The position numbers were made by a program, and so were the translations under genes. A stretch of 64,000 bases of DNA from Welwitschia mirabilis (Eukaryota; Gnetophyta; Gnetopsida; Welwitschiales), in the NCBI GenBank assembly GCA_051453625.1, contig JBOZIK010000001.1, positions 197,438,188 through 197,502,187 on the forward strand, given 5' to 3'. Positions within the stretch are counted from its first letter, which is position 1. Every line of letters begins with the position of its first letter. Below the pieces are notes generated by a model, which saw nothing but the letters and a program-made list of their open reading frames with translations, ran no database searches and was not told the DNA's origin. Positions 1-12,429 of this stretch are shown here, piece after piece.

Positions 1-1290
1 ACATAGAGGGTAGCTTCTACTCACACCTTTGAATATTCTTAACCTGCACAAAATAGTGGTTTTTTAGAATCTTGATAATCTTATAATAAATGAGAGTCTA
101 CTTGCAAGATAGCAAACTCTCTGTCTTAAGAGAATAATGGTTTTTTGGCTCACTAATAACCTTATAATAAATAAATGCCTAAAATCATAATACTAGATGC
201 ACATCCTTATAAGGATTACCTTACAAAGTATTTGAGTATTCAAGAAAATGGACTTTATAATAACATTCAATAATGAGGTAACCCATAATGTAAAATCAAA
301 ATGCAATGGAATAATAAGCCTAAGTTTTCTTTGATGAAGATTTTATTAGATCCTTGAAGTTATTATTGCTATCACCAGTATGAGTGAAGAAGATGATAGC
401 AACAAAGATCCAAGTTTAAGAAATAAAATGATGTTATCTCCTTGCTGATGAATCCTTTGATTTCTTTTTGAGAGGTTTTTTTTACTCGTGCTTGCCTATA
501 TCTATAAATCTATTTAATGAAGTATCACAAAGTTCTTTTTCAATTCTTGATATTGATGCTTTATAATAATAAGAAAGATCTAGTCATTTGAGCTAGGAAG
601 GTAGCCGTTTAAATCTGTAACTACCATACAATGAATAGATAATGTCTAGCTTTAGGCACATAACTACCATACAATGAATAACTAATGTCTTAAATCAAAG
701 TTCACATAAATTAAAAATGAAGTTATGTTCTTTAATTTTATAAACATCTGCACTAGACGTCTACTTTCTAGATGTCTTTATTTTTGTAGACATCTTAAGT
801 TAACTTGCTTAGATTCTAATGAATTTTACACTATAGTATCCTTAGACCTCTGTGATCATGAATCTACTGTGTATAACTTGATAACTTACCTGAAATGTAA
901 GATATTATTTAAAAACCAAATTGACTCTACTATCTATTTTAGCTTAGTACAAACATATTCACGTCTTCATGTGTGTTAGGTTTAACTTTTAATTTAGTTG
1001 TCTTTGAATATAATAGGCATCTTTATGTCTGTCACTGAATTGCAGTACATCTAAAACATCTTTAGATTTCCAAACATCTTCACTTGAGACATCTTCAATT
1101 TTCTAGACATCTTTAAATAATTGATTTAGCAGTTTAGCATCTGATCCTTTTCGTGAGATGTTGTCTTTAAAGATCCATCATGATCTAGTGCCTATCATGA
1201 TCTAACATTCTTGTAATAAGCTGTCTACGTAATTGCACAAATATTTGATAAGTGGAATCATTAAAAACAGATTTTATAATAGTCCTTTTT
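1..1290. repeat. Tandem noncoding repeat, unit 1
   Basis: This AT-rich unit is repeated in diverged form at 1446-2690. Matching landmarks include the 'tagcttct-ctcacacct' start, 'agagaataatg-ttttttggct' near 140 and 1578, and the end near 1238 and 2640 ('atttgataagt-gaatcat'). No coding domain is seen; the 84-residue frame at 725-979 has no recognisable motif and is not kept in unit 2. The unit is rich in a short motif of the form agacatctt(c/t)a, near 764, 788, 1050, 1073, 1089 and 1104. The left edge is cut by the window. It may be the body of a noncoding LTR element, since a primer-binding-site-like sequence follows at 1304-1316. Confidence 0.75.
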
Positions 1291-1303
1291 GTGAGTACCC
1301 ACT

Positions 1304-1440
1304 TTGATACCACTTAGGGGTCAATTGAACTTAGAGGGGAGGGCTGAATAACTTCTATGAAATAAAAATTTAAACCAAATGATAGAATGAAAATGTACAA
1401 TAAAATACCTTACTAAGATAACATGGTTTTTCAACCTGGG
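1304..1440 (-). mobile_element. Primer-binding-site-like sequence and adjoining LTR-like edge
   Basis: On the minus strand 1304-1316 reads TGGTATCAAAGTG, close to the plant initiator-Met primer-binding site TGGTATCAGAGC. The sequence just to its right (1318-1360) contains 'gaacttagaggggagggctgaat', here shortened in description to its core cttagagggg. A very similar core occurs at the insertion edge at 63889. The arrangement suggests the 3' end of an LTR on the minus strand next to its primer-binding site. The opposite LTR could not be delimited. Confidence 0.45.
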
Positions 1441-1445
1441 TACAT

Positions 1446-2690
1446 TCACACATAAAGGATAGCTTCTTCTCACACCTTTAAATATTATTAACCTATAATA
1501 AAATAGTGGTTTTCTAGTGGACCATGAATCTTACAACAAATAAGAGTCTCTTCACAATGAAACACCCTCTTCCCCTAAAGAGAATAATGATTTTTTGGCT
1601 TACTAATAATCTTACATCAAATAAGTTCCTAAAAGCATAGTATCAAATGCAAAACCCTACAAGGGTTACCGTACAAAGTATTTGAGTATTTAAGAAATTA
1701 ACTTTACAATAATATTCAACAATAAGATAGTCTATAATGAATAGCCCAAAAAAATGCAATACAACAAGAAGCTTGAATATTACTTTGATGAATACATTGA
1801 GCTCCTTGATGTTGTTGTTATTATCACAAGTATAAATGAAGAATGAAGCATTCAAGATTTAGAAGCAAATGATAATAGCAGTGATAGCTCCTTTACAATG
1901 ATGCCTTAATTAATCATAACAAGTGTCTTTTACTCATGCAAGCTTTCTTTTTATCTAATCATTGAGAACCAAGAAATCTCTGTATTTATGATTAATCAAT
2001 GAAGTGTCAAAAGGTTTTTTTTTTTTTAGTTCTTAATATCAAGGCATTATAACTTTGAGGAAGATCTATCCCTTTGAGCTTGAAAGATAGCCATTTGATT
2101 TTATAACCATCATGTAAAGGATAGCTAATATCTATGCTTTAGGGTGTAACCTTTCTTTTAATCAACATAAATGTTATACCAAGACATCTTTATATTAATA
2201 CATATCTTCACCCTAAACATCTTCACTTTTATAGACATGTTGAGTTGACTAGTCTAGATTCTAATGAATTTTGCTCTATAGTGTTCTTGAACCTTAGAGA
2301 ACATGAATCCATAATGTACAAGTTGATATCTCATCCAAAACTCAAGATATTAGTCAAAAATAAATTTAACTTTTTTAGGTTGAACTTTTAGTTCAATTAT
2401 CTTCAATATGATAGATATTTTTAGCTTATCCTTGAATTCTAGTACATTCAAGACATCTTCAGATTTTCAGATGTCTTTACTTAAGACATTTTCAATTTTT
2501 TAGACATCTTCAAACTATTAATTTGATAGTTTAGCNNNNNNNNNNNNNNNNNNNNNNNNNNNNNNNNNNNNNNNNTATGATCAAGTTCCTATTAAGGTCT
2601 TATGCTCCTATAATAACCTATCTACATAATGACATAAGATATTTGATAAGTTGAATCATCAAAACTGGATTTTCCAATACTAAGATTTTT
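1446..2690. repeat. Tandem noncoding repeat, unit 2
   Basis: This is the second diverged copy of the unit at 1-1290, in the same orientation. The agacatctt-type motif is again clustered near 2171, 2206, 2451, 2474, 2486 and 2501. A 40-N gap lies at 2536-2575; unit 1 has about 42 bases at the equivalent place (1144-1186), so this gap seems correctly sized. The 70-residue minus-strand frame at 1643-1855 has no recognisable domain. Confidence 0.75.
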
Positions 2691-2854
2691 CAATAATCAA
2701 TTAATACTGTAACATTTTAAAGAAATTTTTATACATAATTTTGTGGATCTAGAAAGTATTATTGAGGTGAAAGAATTAATATTTTTTATTACACTTTAAC
2801 TATACTTTTATGAAATTTTTTGACCTTTAGTTTGTAGTTCTACTTGATCATTGG

Positions 2855-3500
2855 TTTATGGATGATAAACATTTGCAATTGTATAAACTCTTTCACATTT
2901 TTTCATAAGATTATTTAGTTTTTTTTTTTCAAAAATGATTTTTTTCATTATTATTAATACCTTTAGAAAGGTCAAAGTGAGATAGGATATGTTTTTTTTA
3001 AGAACATCACAATTACTCTAGCATCATATATTCTAGTTGGAATGGATTTATACCACTCAATGACATAATTTACACAGATCATTATGTATAAGTATCTGAA
3101 AGATAAAGGAAATAATCCAATAAAATTTGAACCCAAAACATTAAAGGGTTTAATATCAAGAATAAGAGAAAGAAACATCATATCTCTCTTATCTCTCTTC
3201 CTAGTTCTTCTTAGGCATTAAAATATATTATGAAATTTATAGTATTCATAAACCTCTTGAAAAAGAGTTAGTCAATAAGGTTAACATTGGAGGATTTTAT
3301 GAGAAGTCTATTTAATAAAAATATAACCTTAATAAACTCTAGCATGTGTTAATTTTATGTCATTTAAGATTTTATATTGTAGAATGCATGTATTAAAAAT
3401 TTAATCCAAGAAATATTTAAATAGATATGAATTTCAAAAAGTATGTATTTATTTCATGTAGGAGACATCTTTATCTTGAGTATCTTAATGATTAAGCAAT
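2855..3500 (-). pseudogene. Gypsy integrase remnant (Gm1)
   Basis: The clearest part is the 69-residue frame at 2972-3181, which matches the gypsy integrase core around its first catalytic Asp region: it reads as FxVLGxxFIGxFPxSF, then a YIMICVNYVIEWYKSIPT stretch, the counterpart of the usual D-Y-V-S-K-W-V-E-A-I-P block. The catalytic Asp of that block appears as Asn (VNYV). Further along, near 2860-2885, the minus strand gives VYHP*TNDQ, the conserved HPQTN-GQ motif with Gln turned into a stop. It is non-functional. Confidence 0.85.
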
Positions 3501-3639
3501 TTATGATTAGCAAGATAATTAAATATACTAGTAGATCAAGGTTTCTTTTATAAATCTAGAATATGCTTGTTAGAGAATGAATCATTTCTAGGTATTTAAG
3601 ATAAGCAAAAAGGAAGGCAAGGCTTAATGTAAAAGAAAT

Positions 3640-4950
3640 AATCAACAATTTCAATTTCTACTACTTTCTTATTTTTTATTTTAAGATCAAATTCTTGTAA
3701 AAGTTGAATCCATCTCATCAATCTAAATTAAGTTTTTTTTATTATTTATAAGTTATATAAAACTAAAATCATTAATAAAGATTATGATTTTTTCATGTAT
3801 AAGATATGATCAAAATTTTTTAAGGTAAAAACTACTAAAATGGACTTTTTAAGTATCATATAATTTAACTGGGAATCTTACAAAGTTTTACTTACACAGT
3901 TAAGAACATAAGATTTTTCCTCTATTCTTAGTTCTAAAGCTACTTCTACATTGTCATTACTTCTTTTACATAATAATTCAAAAGGAAGTAACTAATTATA
4001 AGTTTATAAGATAAGATATGAATTCAAAAGAAATTTGAATGTTTCAAAAGAATCGTTACATTTAATAATCCAATCATAAAATGCATCTTTAGTAAGGGCT
4101 TTAAAGTTTTTGTGACATTTTAAACAAAAACCTTATAATAGCTAGCATGTTGAAGTAAAGATCTAACATCTTCAATAGTTCTAGGAATGGGAACATAAGT
4201 GATAAGTTGAATTTTAGAGGATCCATTTTTGTCCATTCTTATAAATTACATGTCTTAGAAAAATACGCTTTGTTATCATGAAATTAAATTTCTCCTAAAT
4301 AAGAATAATATTATTATTTTTACATGTAAGGGTAAGTTCTGAATGATATAAATAATAATTATAAGTTTTATTAAAGATAAACAAATCATCCATTAAAATC
4401 TTAAAAAATTATTAAATTGTATCATAAATGATACTCATAATGAAATGTTGGAAAGTAGCTAGGAAAGAAAACATTCCTAAAAGAGCATGTAAAGTTTGTC
4501 TTCATTAAGATTTAGGATACATTACTATTTTTTATATCTTAAATATCCATCTAAGAACAATAACACCCATTAGTGATTTTAAGACTTGGTTAATAAAGGA
4601 TAATAGAATACCATCCTTATGAGTCATGATGTCGAGTTTACTCAAGTCTATGCACATCTTTAATTCCACTTTATTCTAGTTAAGATTAATTCATTATTTT
4701 TATTTTTCACTATAGCAAATACAGTCCTTTTATGAAAGTTTTAAGTGAAACTTACCATTAACTACTAAAAATTTGATTGAAGCTTAAGGACTTCTTTCAT
4801 CACTATTTTTATCATGTAAGAGTTAATTCTATGTTAGGCTTTCTACTAGGCTTATCATTTTCTTTTAAATAAATTTTATGCATACATATAATGGGGTTGA
4901 TTCATTTTAGATCATAGATAGTCTATCTTATATGTTTTTATCTTTCTTAA
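3640..4950 (-). pseudogene. Gypsy reverse transcriptase and RNase H remnant (Gm1)
   Basis: On the minus strand 4690-4230 translates in patches to reverse transcriptase. The patches include MCIDLSKLDIMTHKDG (the family's C-x-DYRKLN-x-T-x-KD block) and, at 4385-4393, the intact catalytic Asp pair in the motif LMDDLFIF. Downstream, EKFNFMITKRIFLRH corresponds to the W-x-KCHFM block. RNase H should follow towards 3640 but is heavily decayed. Several stops stand where Gln or Trp is usual. Confidence 0.85.
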
Positions 4951-4999
4951 GCATAAAAACTAAGGTTGCTTCCTAATGAGTTAATAATTTTATAGATAT

Positions 5000-5760
5000 A
5001 GTTATTAAATAGAAATTATTATAAGATAGGAATACATATTGAAGATCTTTTGAAAAATGTTTAGGTTCTACATTTAATATACACTCTTCACATGAAGGTT
5101 AATTTTTGGATGCACATGGTTCAATTTAAAACTTAGCTTTCCATTTGGATGACTCAAATTTGGGACTCTTATGAATGGAAATTACTATTTCTTTATGAGG
5201 TTTACATAATGGATGATGTCATAGGAATTATAAAGCCTTGAAATTTCATTTTTACTCATTTTAGCTAAATTAGAATCTTCTAGGTAATTCATATAATTAT
5301 TTTATCATGACATAAATAACTTGTAACTTCGTGTTCATATTGATTTTATAATTCTATAATTAATTAGAGAGTTATCCTCTAGGGCTATCTTTTATCTCTA
5401 GAACTATAAAGTCACCTGTATAGTAAAATTTATCAAATTTTTTCAAAAAATATTGTAATATTTCCTAACCAATCTTAGTTGAGTGATCTATAAGTGTTAA
5501 AGTTTTTATACTTTTATTTATCCCTTTTAACTAAAATTCTTTACATATTATTTATGACATTGATCTTATGCTAGTTTCTAAATCTAACAAGGGTTTATGT
5601 ATTCTTTTGTTATTAATGACACATGATATTAGAGGGGAATCAAGATTTCTACTTGTAATGGAAGCATATTTTTTGAGCTATGACACTAACATTTTGGGCT
5701 AAGAAAGAATTTTTTCCTAGATTTATTTTTCTCTTTACATAGAACATGTCTTTAAGGAAT
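5000..5760 (-). pseudogene. Gypsy aspartic protease region remnant (Gm1)
   Basis: This lies between the reverse transcriptase and gag parts on the minus strand and is the size expected for the protease domain. The sequence is strongly decayed. Its identity rests mainly on its place in the element and on partial similarity to the protease patches of the better copies at 27600-28150 and 58950-59400. Confidence 0.5.
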
Positions 5761-5799
5761 TTCATTTAAGAATAAGTATTCTTAATTGAATTGAGTAAA

Positions 5800-6570
5800 G
5801 GAATGTTAATTTTACTTTCTTAAACATTTTTAAATATTCTCATTCAAGATGTTTATTTTTTAAAGGTGTGAGACATCTAGGAGATGGGGCTTTTTTTAGT
5901 TTTTTGTATTTTTTCCTTTTCATATCATTGTATTCATATATTAGAGGTTCAAAAGTTAGTTAAAGTTTAATATTAAATGTTTAGAGGTATTTCCTAGGTA
6001 ATTAAACATCTTCATTTATTTGGCTTACACTTTTTAGTGAAATTTCACTGACTCTTCTAAACATTTTTTATTCATCAATCATGTTAACACCTTTTAAGTT
6101 AGAATTAGATTAAGCTAGAATCTTATCTTTTTTTACTTTAGTTAATTAAAAATAATGAGTTGGATGTTGTTCAAAAAAGTAACTTACTTCTTATTTGAAA
6201 AATTAAAGAGCTTGAGAATTTTTGTTCTCAATGATAGCTTCTTTATTATTGTTTAGTAATTAATATTCTTAATTTTATTGAGATTTCATTAAGATTTCAT
6301 CGAGATTTCCATGAAAAATCAAAATGGTTTTTCCATTTTGAGTTATAGGAATCTCCATAAGAAAATGATGATTTATGTTCTCATTGTTCTAAGAAATGTT
6401 TTCTAGATTATACATTATTTACTTACTTAATTACTATAACTTTGTAGGTTAGAATAGAGGTCATTTATCTATTTCATATTCATCAGAAGTACTTATAACA
6501 CATATAATGAGTTTATTACTTCTAGTGATTCTAAATGAGTCATATCAATCTAATCATTTTTATAAAGCAT
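5800..6570 (-). pseudogene. Gypsy gag C-terminal region remnant (Gm1)
   Basis: The minus strand near 6110-6030 reads NLKGVNMIDE, then an ISLKS block. The homologous minus-strand frame at 46942-47292 has NLKDVNIIEQ and ISLRSGIQ, the conserved gag/protease junction usually read as LRSGKE. This pairs the two loci. The N-terminal capsid half of gag is absent. Confidence 0.7.
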
Positions 6571-7112
6571 TTAATAATTTTTTCATGTCTTTTTTCTCAA
6601 CTATATTACATATTTCTTGGTTATAGTTCTAGATGATTAAGTTTGATTAGATAAATATATTATTTTAGATTAATTTTTTACACTTAAATTGTCACACTTT
6701 ATGGCTCTTAAACTTTACTAAATTAATACGTTTTCAAGGCTATGCATATCATAGTTATAATTAATCTATTACCAAATATTTTTATGCATTAATTAATAAA
6801 ATTTTTATTTAAAAAAATAAAAATGTACTTATGGTATTTTATTTATAAGACATTATAAGATGCCTAGATTTAATTAGAGATAAGTTAGCTAAAGGTACCA
6901 TAGCCACTATTTAGACCATTGATGCTATTAGTGTTATACCATTAGTGCTACTAGTGTTGTAGATGGAAGTGAGTTCTACAAAGTAGAATAAGCCAATTAG
7001 ATGATAAGATGATAGATTGACTTTATAACCTAATGCTAGACTAGTCTATGAAGATAAAAAACTACATATCTATGTCCTACATACTATGAATAACTTAGGC
7101 CCTAAGGAAAGC

Positions 7113-7120
7113 TATAAAAG
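7113..7120 (+). promoter_or_regulatory. TATA box of LTR B3
   Basis: TATAAAAG lies in the LTR and is conserved at the same position in the minus-strand copies B1 (50111-50118) and B2 (51611-51618). Conservation across three copies supports a promoter role in the ancestral LTR. Confidence 0.65.
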
Positions 7121-7689
7121 AGTAGTCTATCACAAGTGATAATTATCCTTCATTTATTATTCCTCATTTGATTTATTTTAGAGCTAAAAGTCTAGTATAA
7201 TAAAAGCATTGCTCCTTATCATCCATCAAGATCCTACCATTTCAGATCTAATATTCTAATGGTTGTTATGAAGGCTTGTTTCCTCTTGAGGTTCTAATCC
7301 TCCTTTATTCCTCTTTGGGTAAGAGGATATAACTATTACATCTGACATATATTATGCCCTTTCTTAAACTTAATTTGCAGTTAAATAAACTTTGTAGTGG
7401 TTACATCATTAGTAAATGCACTCTAATTTGTAATTAGATTTGCTTTAATTTTCTTTCTATGGTTTAATTAAGATTATTAGTTATGCAGTATTTTTCAAAT
7501 ATTCCTTTTTATTTATTATATAAATTAATCCTTCAATTCATTTTAGGATTCATTTTAGGATTTAGATGATTTATATATTATTAGATGATATTTTTTATGT
7601 TATCATAGTTTTTCCCTACCTTCTATTATAAGATGTAATAATTACATACTTGTACTTTCTTTAAATTTAGAATATATAGTAGAATAATT

Positions 7690-7698
7690 TATTACTTA
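7690..7698 (+). repeat. Target-site duplication of the LINE, left copy
   Basis: TATTACTTA at this place is repeated at 14001-14009, directly after an A8 run. Joining the sequence left of this copy to the sequence after the right copy restores the LTR order seen in copy B1 (AATTTATTAC followed by TTAGGAAA). This is strong evidence for a target-site duplication. Confidence 0.85.
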
Positions 7699-8109
7699 TC
7701 TGATTGATTCAAGATGCTCAGAGGAGTGAGGGTTTTTGAGGCATTTCATGGAGTGAAAGTAGGGAGAAGCAATGGTAATCATTGGGTAGTCATTATAGTT
7801 ATAGTGATCGTGATGGTTAGAGTGAGCAGTAGAGCCTAGAATAGGAGAACATTTCAATTCAAGGCTATTAAAGGCCAACAGGGCACAGTGCATTTGTTTT
7901 TTTCTTCGAGTTAGTTTTCTATTAAGCAAACTCTTAGTTTCTCTTGTAGGAGGCATAAGAAGGTTTCTAAAGCTATTCTTTTATGAGGTATGCTAATGGA
8001 TCTTCTTGTTATGTATTTCTTTAGATAAAATAAAGTTTCTAAAATATAGGATGCTCTGGATCATAGCTCACTAGGTTACTTTATTTTAACTGGTTCTTGA
8101 TTAAACATT

Positions 8110-8760
8110 GAAACAATGAGAAGATGGTTAATGGCTAAATGGATAGGGATAAATCCTACATAAGTGATCATCATTGTAGATGGTAAAATCTTGTTTAAGT
8201 TTAAAACAAAATAGGACTTGAAAAGTTTTATGATTAGAGGGTCATGTTTTTTTGTGTAAGAGGCCCAGCTTTAGCTAGATGGCATCTAGAAAAGGACTTT
8301 AAATTTTTTTTCCAAAAGTTACTAATCTGGGTTAGAATAAGAAAAGTGATTTTATCCTTTAAGAAATTTATCACAGACCTATCCTCCTAAGTTAGGGCAT
8401 TGATAAAATTGGATTCTATCATAGTGAATAAGACAAGATTGATCCTTGTACTCTTCTATGCATGTATTAATTTGAAATTAAAAATAAATTTGAGAAACTT
8501 TGAAATCTTGCATAGTTTTAGCATAGACAAATTTGAAGTAAAATATAAGAATGTTCTTCCTCCATGTTCAATCTGTAATATAATGGTCATTAAAAAATAT
8601 TTTACCAATTAATAAGAGATAAAATATACAACAAGTATGGTAAAAAAGGACACATGAAGGACAACTATATAGTTAAATAATGCTAGGATTATAAGAAATT
8701 CAAGTAGTCCAAGGAAGAGTGCCAGATTAAAGAGCACTCTAAGGTTTCTAGAAATGTATA
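8110..8760 (+). pseudogene. LINE ORF1 remnant (DUF4283 and CCHC knuckle)
   Basis: ORF1 of plant L1-type LINEs encodes an RNA-binding protein with a DUF4283 domain followed by a zinc knuckle. Here 8255-8470 reads as W-x-LEKDFKFFF, then WVRIRKVIL and IKLDSIIVNKTRLIL, the end of DUF4283. It is followed at 8535-8610 by VKYKNVLPPCSICNIMVIKK, where CSIC starts the knuckle and later ligands are changed. The 70-residue frame at 8400-8612 is the best surviving stretch. Confidence 0.8.
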
Positions 8761-9109
8761 GAAGGTAAAAAAATAAACACAATTATGTGATTGAATCCAA
8801 TCAAGAATTCTAAAAAAAAATTAGATAAAAAAGAATAAAGATAAGTAGGCCCCTTAAAGAAGCCTCAAAATCAAAATACAAAGAATAAATAAAGTAGATG
8901 AGGAGTACAACAAAAAGTATAGTGAATATCTTTTCCATCAAAATAAGATGACCATAGCTTAGATGAATCATAAGAGCTAGTTTTGAAAAAGAAAGTAGAA
9001 AGATCAACTAATATATAAAAGGTAAAGATAGAGGTCAATAAGGATATAGCAAATGGGTCTCAATAAACACTATTTGATATTCAAGGTAAACACCCCTAAA
9101 AATGAAGAA

Positions 9110-9740
9110 AAATGGGAATTTATTAAGCTATAATATAAGAGGCATGTAGATAAAAGCTTTAAAGAGTTTATCAATAATCATTAAATAGGAATAATGTGTG
9201 TGAAAGAAATAAAAAATTTAAAAATAAGGATCATGAATTATTTAAAAAAAGAATGGAATATGGAATGGATTGCTAGTTATAGAAAAGTGAACAAGCTCCT
9301 TATAATATTTAGGAAGGATATGAAATATGCAAGAATTAAAAATAATTGATGGAAATATTTATGGTTTATTAATATCTAATTCTCCTTAGCGCATATCTGA
9401 AAAGTTTAGACTTTGAGAAAGAATCCAAAAAAAAGTAAAGAATCAACAATGAAAAATAATAGGAGACTTTAATTAATTTACAAATGGAAAATGAAAGGTA
9501 AGAAAAATGGATGGATTCAGGAAATTGAAGAACTTCTATCTTCATTAGATCTAATTAAACTCTTTATTTAGAACTATTAGTTCACTTGAATAAAGGGGAA
9601 TATAAGATAATGATAAGAATAGACAAATCTATGATATTTATAAATATAATTAAGAATAAGAAATATAACTTAATAGCTAATTCTAGATGGTATTTCAGTC
9701 ACATGCCATTAATCCTTATCTAGGAAAGAAAAGTTATAAT
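9110..9740 (+). pseudogene. LINE ORF2 endonuclease domain remnant
   Basis: The apurinic-type endonuclease of ORF2 nicks target DNA to prime reverse transcription. Visible pieces in order are LLSYNIRGM near 9120 (family SWNIRGL), IMCVKEIK near 9190, IIGDFN*F near 9458 (family GDFNA) and SDHMPLILI near 9695 (family SDHCPI). The catalytic D-x-N and S-D-H residues are recognisable, but stops interrupt the frame. Confidence 0.8.
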
Positions 9741-10439
9741 AAAATTCTCATTTCTTTTAAAAATGCTTGGTTATAAGAGAAAGAAGTGGAAAATTTTATC
9801 AATATGGAGTGGAATAATAGTGAGAAGAATTCGATATTAAACCTCTAACAGAACTTGTTAGAAGTTAAACTATAGCTAAAAGAATGAAGAAAATAATGGG
9901 GAAAAAGTTACAAGAAAAATAAGCACTAGAAGTAGAATTAATGGAAATTTAAAAAGCTCAAGAGTAAGGTGCAGATCTCCATAAAGAGGAATGGATCAAG
10001 CTCTAGGAGCTACATCCACTAAGAAAGAAAGAGAATGCCTAGTAGAGGCAAATAGGTCATATGAATTAGTTGTAAGATGGAGATAAGAATACAAGATTTC
10101 TTTTTTACTTTCTTTCTTTTTATTCTTCTTTTTATTTTTTAAGTGTAGTAAACTCAAGAAGATAGACAAGTACTATTAGGATGATAAATTAGAAGGATAA
10201 AATCTATAAGTAGTAGGAGTTTCATGATACTTTCATAGAGTTCCTATGAGAACTATGATCTGAACATGAGGTTAGTAAGCCCTTAACTCTGTAACCTATC
10301 TCATGGCATGAGGAATTCCCCCTAAAGCATATAGAGAAGTTTAAAATTTTAAAAGTTCTAAAAAACATGAAATCTAAACAAAGCTGAGGTCTAAATGAAT
10401 GGACAAGTGATTTCATTAGAAAATATTGAAGAATTATCA

Positions 10440-11420
10440 GTGGACTAGTGTAGAGAGTTTGAAACAACACCCATGTTACAATGATCTCAAAGAAACTAGA
10501 GGATAAGAATGTTTATAATTATAGACCCATAGAAGTATATAACATAGCATGTAAAATTTTATCCAAGATGTCAATCAGCCATCTAAGATCCCATCTGAAA
10601 TTTGTAATACATAACAGTTAAGCAGGTTTCTTAGAAAATTACAATATTCTTAATCAGGTGACCCTTAACCATGAAATTTCTCACTTGATTTAAAATAGTA
10701 ATAAGAAAGCATGTACATTAAAAATTGATGTTAAAAAGTCATGTAATAGTATATCTTGGAAATTCCTGAATCATATTTTGTAAAGAAAAGATTCTTGTAG
10801 AAAATTCTTAAACTTGATTTTGCAGATGAAAAAGTCATTAAGGTTCACATTGAAATTGAACCAGGAAATACATGGGTATTTTAATATTAGAAGGGACTTA
10901 CAGTAAGGGCATCCTCTCTTATCATACTTATTCATAATTGTTTTAAATGTATTACAAGACTACGTCATTAGTGCAAGAGGGCAAGGTTTTAATATTTAAA
11001 GAATGAAGTTCCTAATTAATAAGTTTACTAATGACTCTTTTATTTTCTCAGAAGAAAATATTCAATAAGTAAGTGACTAAAAAATAGCTTGAAAAATTAT
11101 TTTTGGAATTTGATATTAAAATTAGCTGGCAGAAAAGTATAATCTATTATTTTAATACTTGGTCTACTATTCAATAATGTATAGAAAGAACTCTGGGCAT
11201 TAAGAAAGAAAAAGGCAGAGATAACTATTTGGGTGTCTCTTTATTTGGATGGAATAACATCTTGACTTGGGAAGTACTAGTTCATAAAGTAGAAAAAAGA
11301 TCTAAATCATGGAATGCCATGTTATTATCAAGCAAGAAAAGAGTAGTACTAACAAATTCGATCTTAGAGGCTATAGAAAAATATAGTATCTCAAGTGGTG
11401 TGTAGACAAGAAAAAGTAAA
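10440..11420 (+). pseudogene. LINE ORF2 reverse transcriptase domain remnant
   Basis: The reverse-transcriptase blocks appear in order: P-x-VTMISKKLEDKNVYNYRPI near 10470 (family VxLIPK...DFRPIS), CKILSKMSISHLRS, AGFLENYNILNQV, ACTLKIDVKKSCNSISW (the KLDxxKAYDRVSW block), GHPLLSYLFII (family QGDPLSP) and KFTNDSFIF near 11023, where the usual FADD has become FTND. After this comes GIKKEKGRDNYLGVSLF. The central catalytic Asp pair is altered, so the enzyme is dead. Confidence 0.9.
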
Positions 11421-11779
11421 GGAGAGTATTAATAGAATTACTAGGAATTTCATTTAGTCAAATGGAGGCTAAGCCATGTAAGTTTAGGGGATGGGAATTT
11501 AAGATATTCAAAGTGTATTTTTAACTTAAGTGAAGGGGGAACCCCTTAATGAAAGATTATTTTAATGAGAAAATACAAGAAATGGGAGGCTAAGAGGGGT
11601 ATTGTCCCTTTTGGAAGGCCTTATGTTTAGAAAGAACGTGGCTAGAAATGCTAACTAACTAGACCATAGGAAGAGGCAATATTCCATATTAGCCCTTTAA
11701 CTTCTTAGAGGGTAAATGCCTTAATGATATTCTAGAGTTAAGGAGAGCTAAAATCTAGTTTAAATTAAATATAGGATTA

Positions 11780-12420
11780 AGGATAAATGATTACATCAAC
11801 ATGATTGGTGTTTATGAAAATAGGAGCAAGTTAAATTTTATTTTGAATAAAGAAAAATATAGATTAAAGTTGTGTGAGAGGGGAATTTTAGCTAAAGAAA
11901 TTTTAATTAAAATCTAACATTAGAATAAGTTACTAGAAGACAAATGGAAGAAAGAAATGATGGATAAGTACTTGATCCTGAAATAGTTAATACTAACAAA
12001 TAGAGTTCTAGTAGTAGCATAGTTAAGAAAAAGTGGATTTAATGTTTCAAAATATTATATCTTTTGTGAAGAAATAGAAATAATGAAGCACCTATTTTGG
12101 GAATGTCTATTTACATATTTAGTGTGAAGGTAGAAAAAAACCACTGTGAGTTGGAAACATATTAGCAAAACCATAGGTAAGTTCTATGAAGTTATTATCT
12201 AGTTCATCTAAATAGTAAGAAATAGCATAATTTTCAAAATGTAGATCCAAAAAATAGCTAGCACAGTAATGGTTATTAAATAAAAAATTCTTAATTTTCT
12301 AAGATTAAAGACAATTCAGAAGCATTCCTCAATTTAAGCTCATAGAGAATACCAAATTCAAGAAAAATCTAAGATCTAGGAGAGAATAATAGATATTGGC
12401 TAGAACCCTTTATTAAACCT
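11780..12420 (+). pseudogene. LINE ORF2 zf-RVT C-terminal region remnant
   Basis: The translated patches include LTNRVLVVA, then YIFCEEIEIMKHLFWECLFT near 12056-12120. This is the zf-RVT signature (C-x-FC...E-x-HLFWECxF) found after the reverse transcriptase in plant LINEs. NSIIFKMQIQK near 12225 fits the segment that follows in the family. No RNase H domain could be read after it. Confidence 0.8.
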
Positions 12421-12429
12421 AAAGGGGAA

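Larger units (their letters stand above)
2850..6570 (-). mobile_element. Ty3/gypsy fragment Gm1 (Athila-like), minus strand
   Basis: Reading the minus strand from 6570 down to 2850 gives, in order, the end of gag, protease, reverse transcriptase, RNase H and integrase, which is the normal gypsy order. All parts carry stops and frameshifts. The gag capsid core is missing because the sequence switches to a plus-strand LTR of family B by 6690. No LTR of its own was found: the integrase end at 2850 abuts the noncoding repeat, so both ends are truncated. Confidence 0.85.
6690..7698 (+). mobile_element. LTR family B, copy B3, 5' part
   Basis: This segment aligns over its length to the reverse complement of 49560-50537 (copy B1). 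It starts TGTCACACTTT (B1: TGTTCACATTT). Shared landmarks include 'ttttcaaggctat', 'caactatttagacca' and a TATA box at 7113-7120. The copy is broken at 7698 by the LINE and resumes at 14001. Confidence 0.85.

Noticed and set aside
6612-6642. Primer-binding-site-like sequence (cttggttatagttctagatga) just before LTR B3
   Set aside because: The match is weak and the position makes no sense for the plus-strand LTR; the convincing site lies at 14356-14378 after the LTR.
7696-7956. 86-residue minus-strand frame at the left edge of the LINE
   Set aside because: It has no recognisable domain and lies antisense to the 5' end of the LINE; chance openness is the simplest reading.
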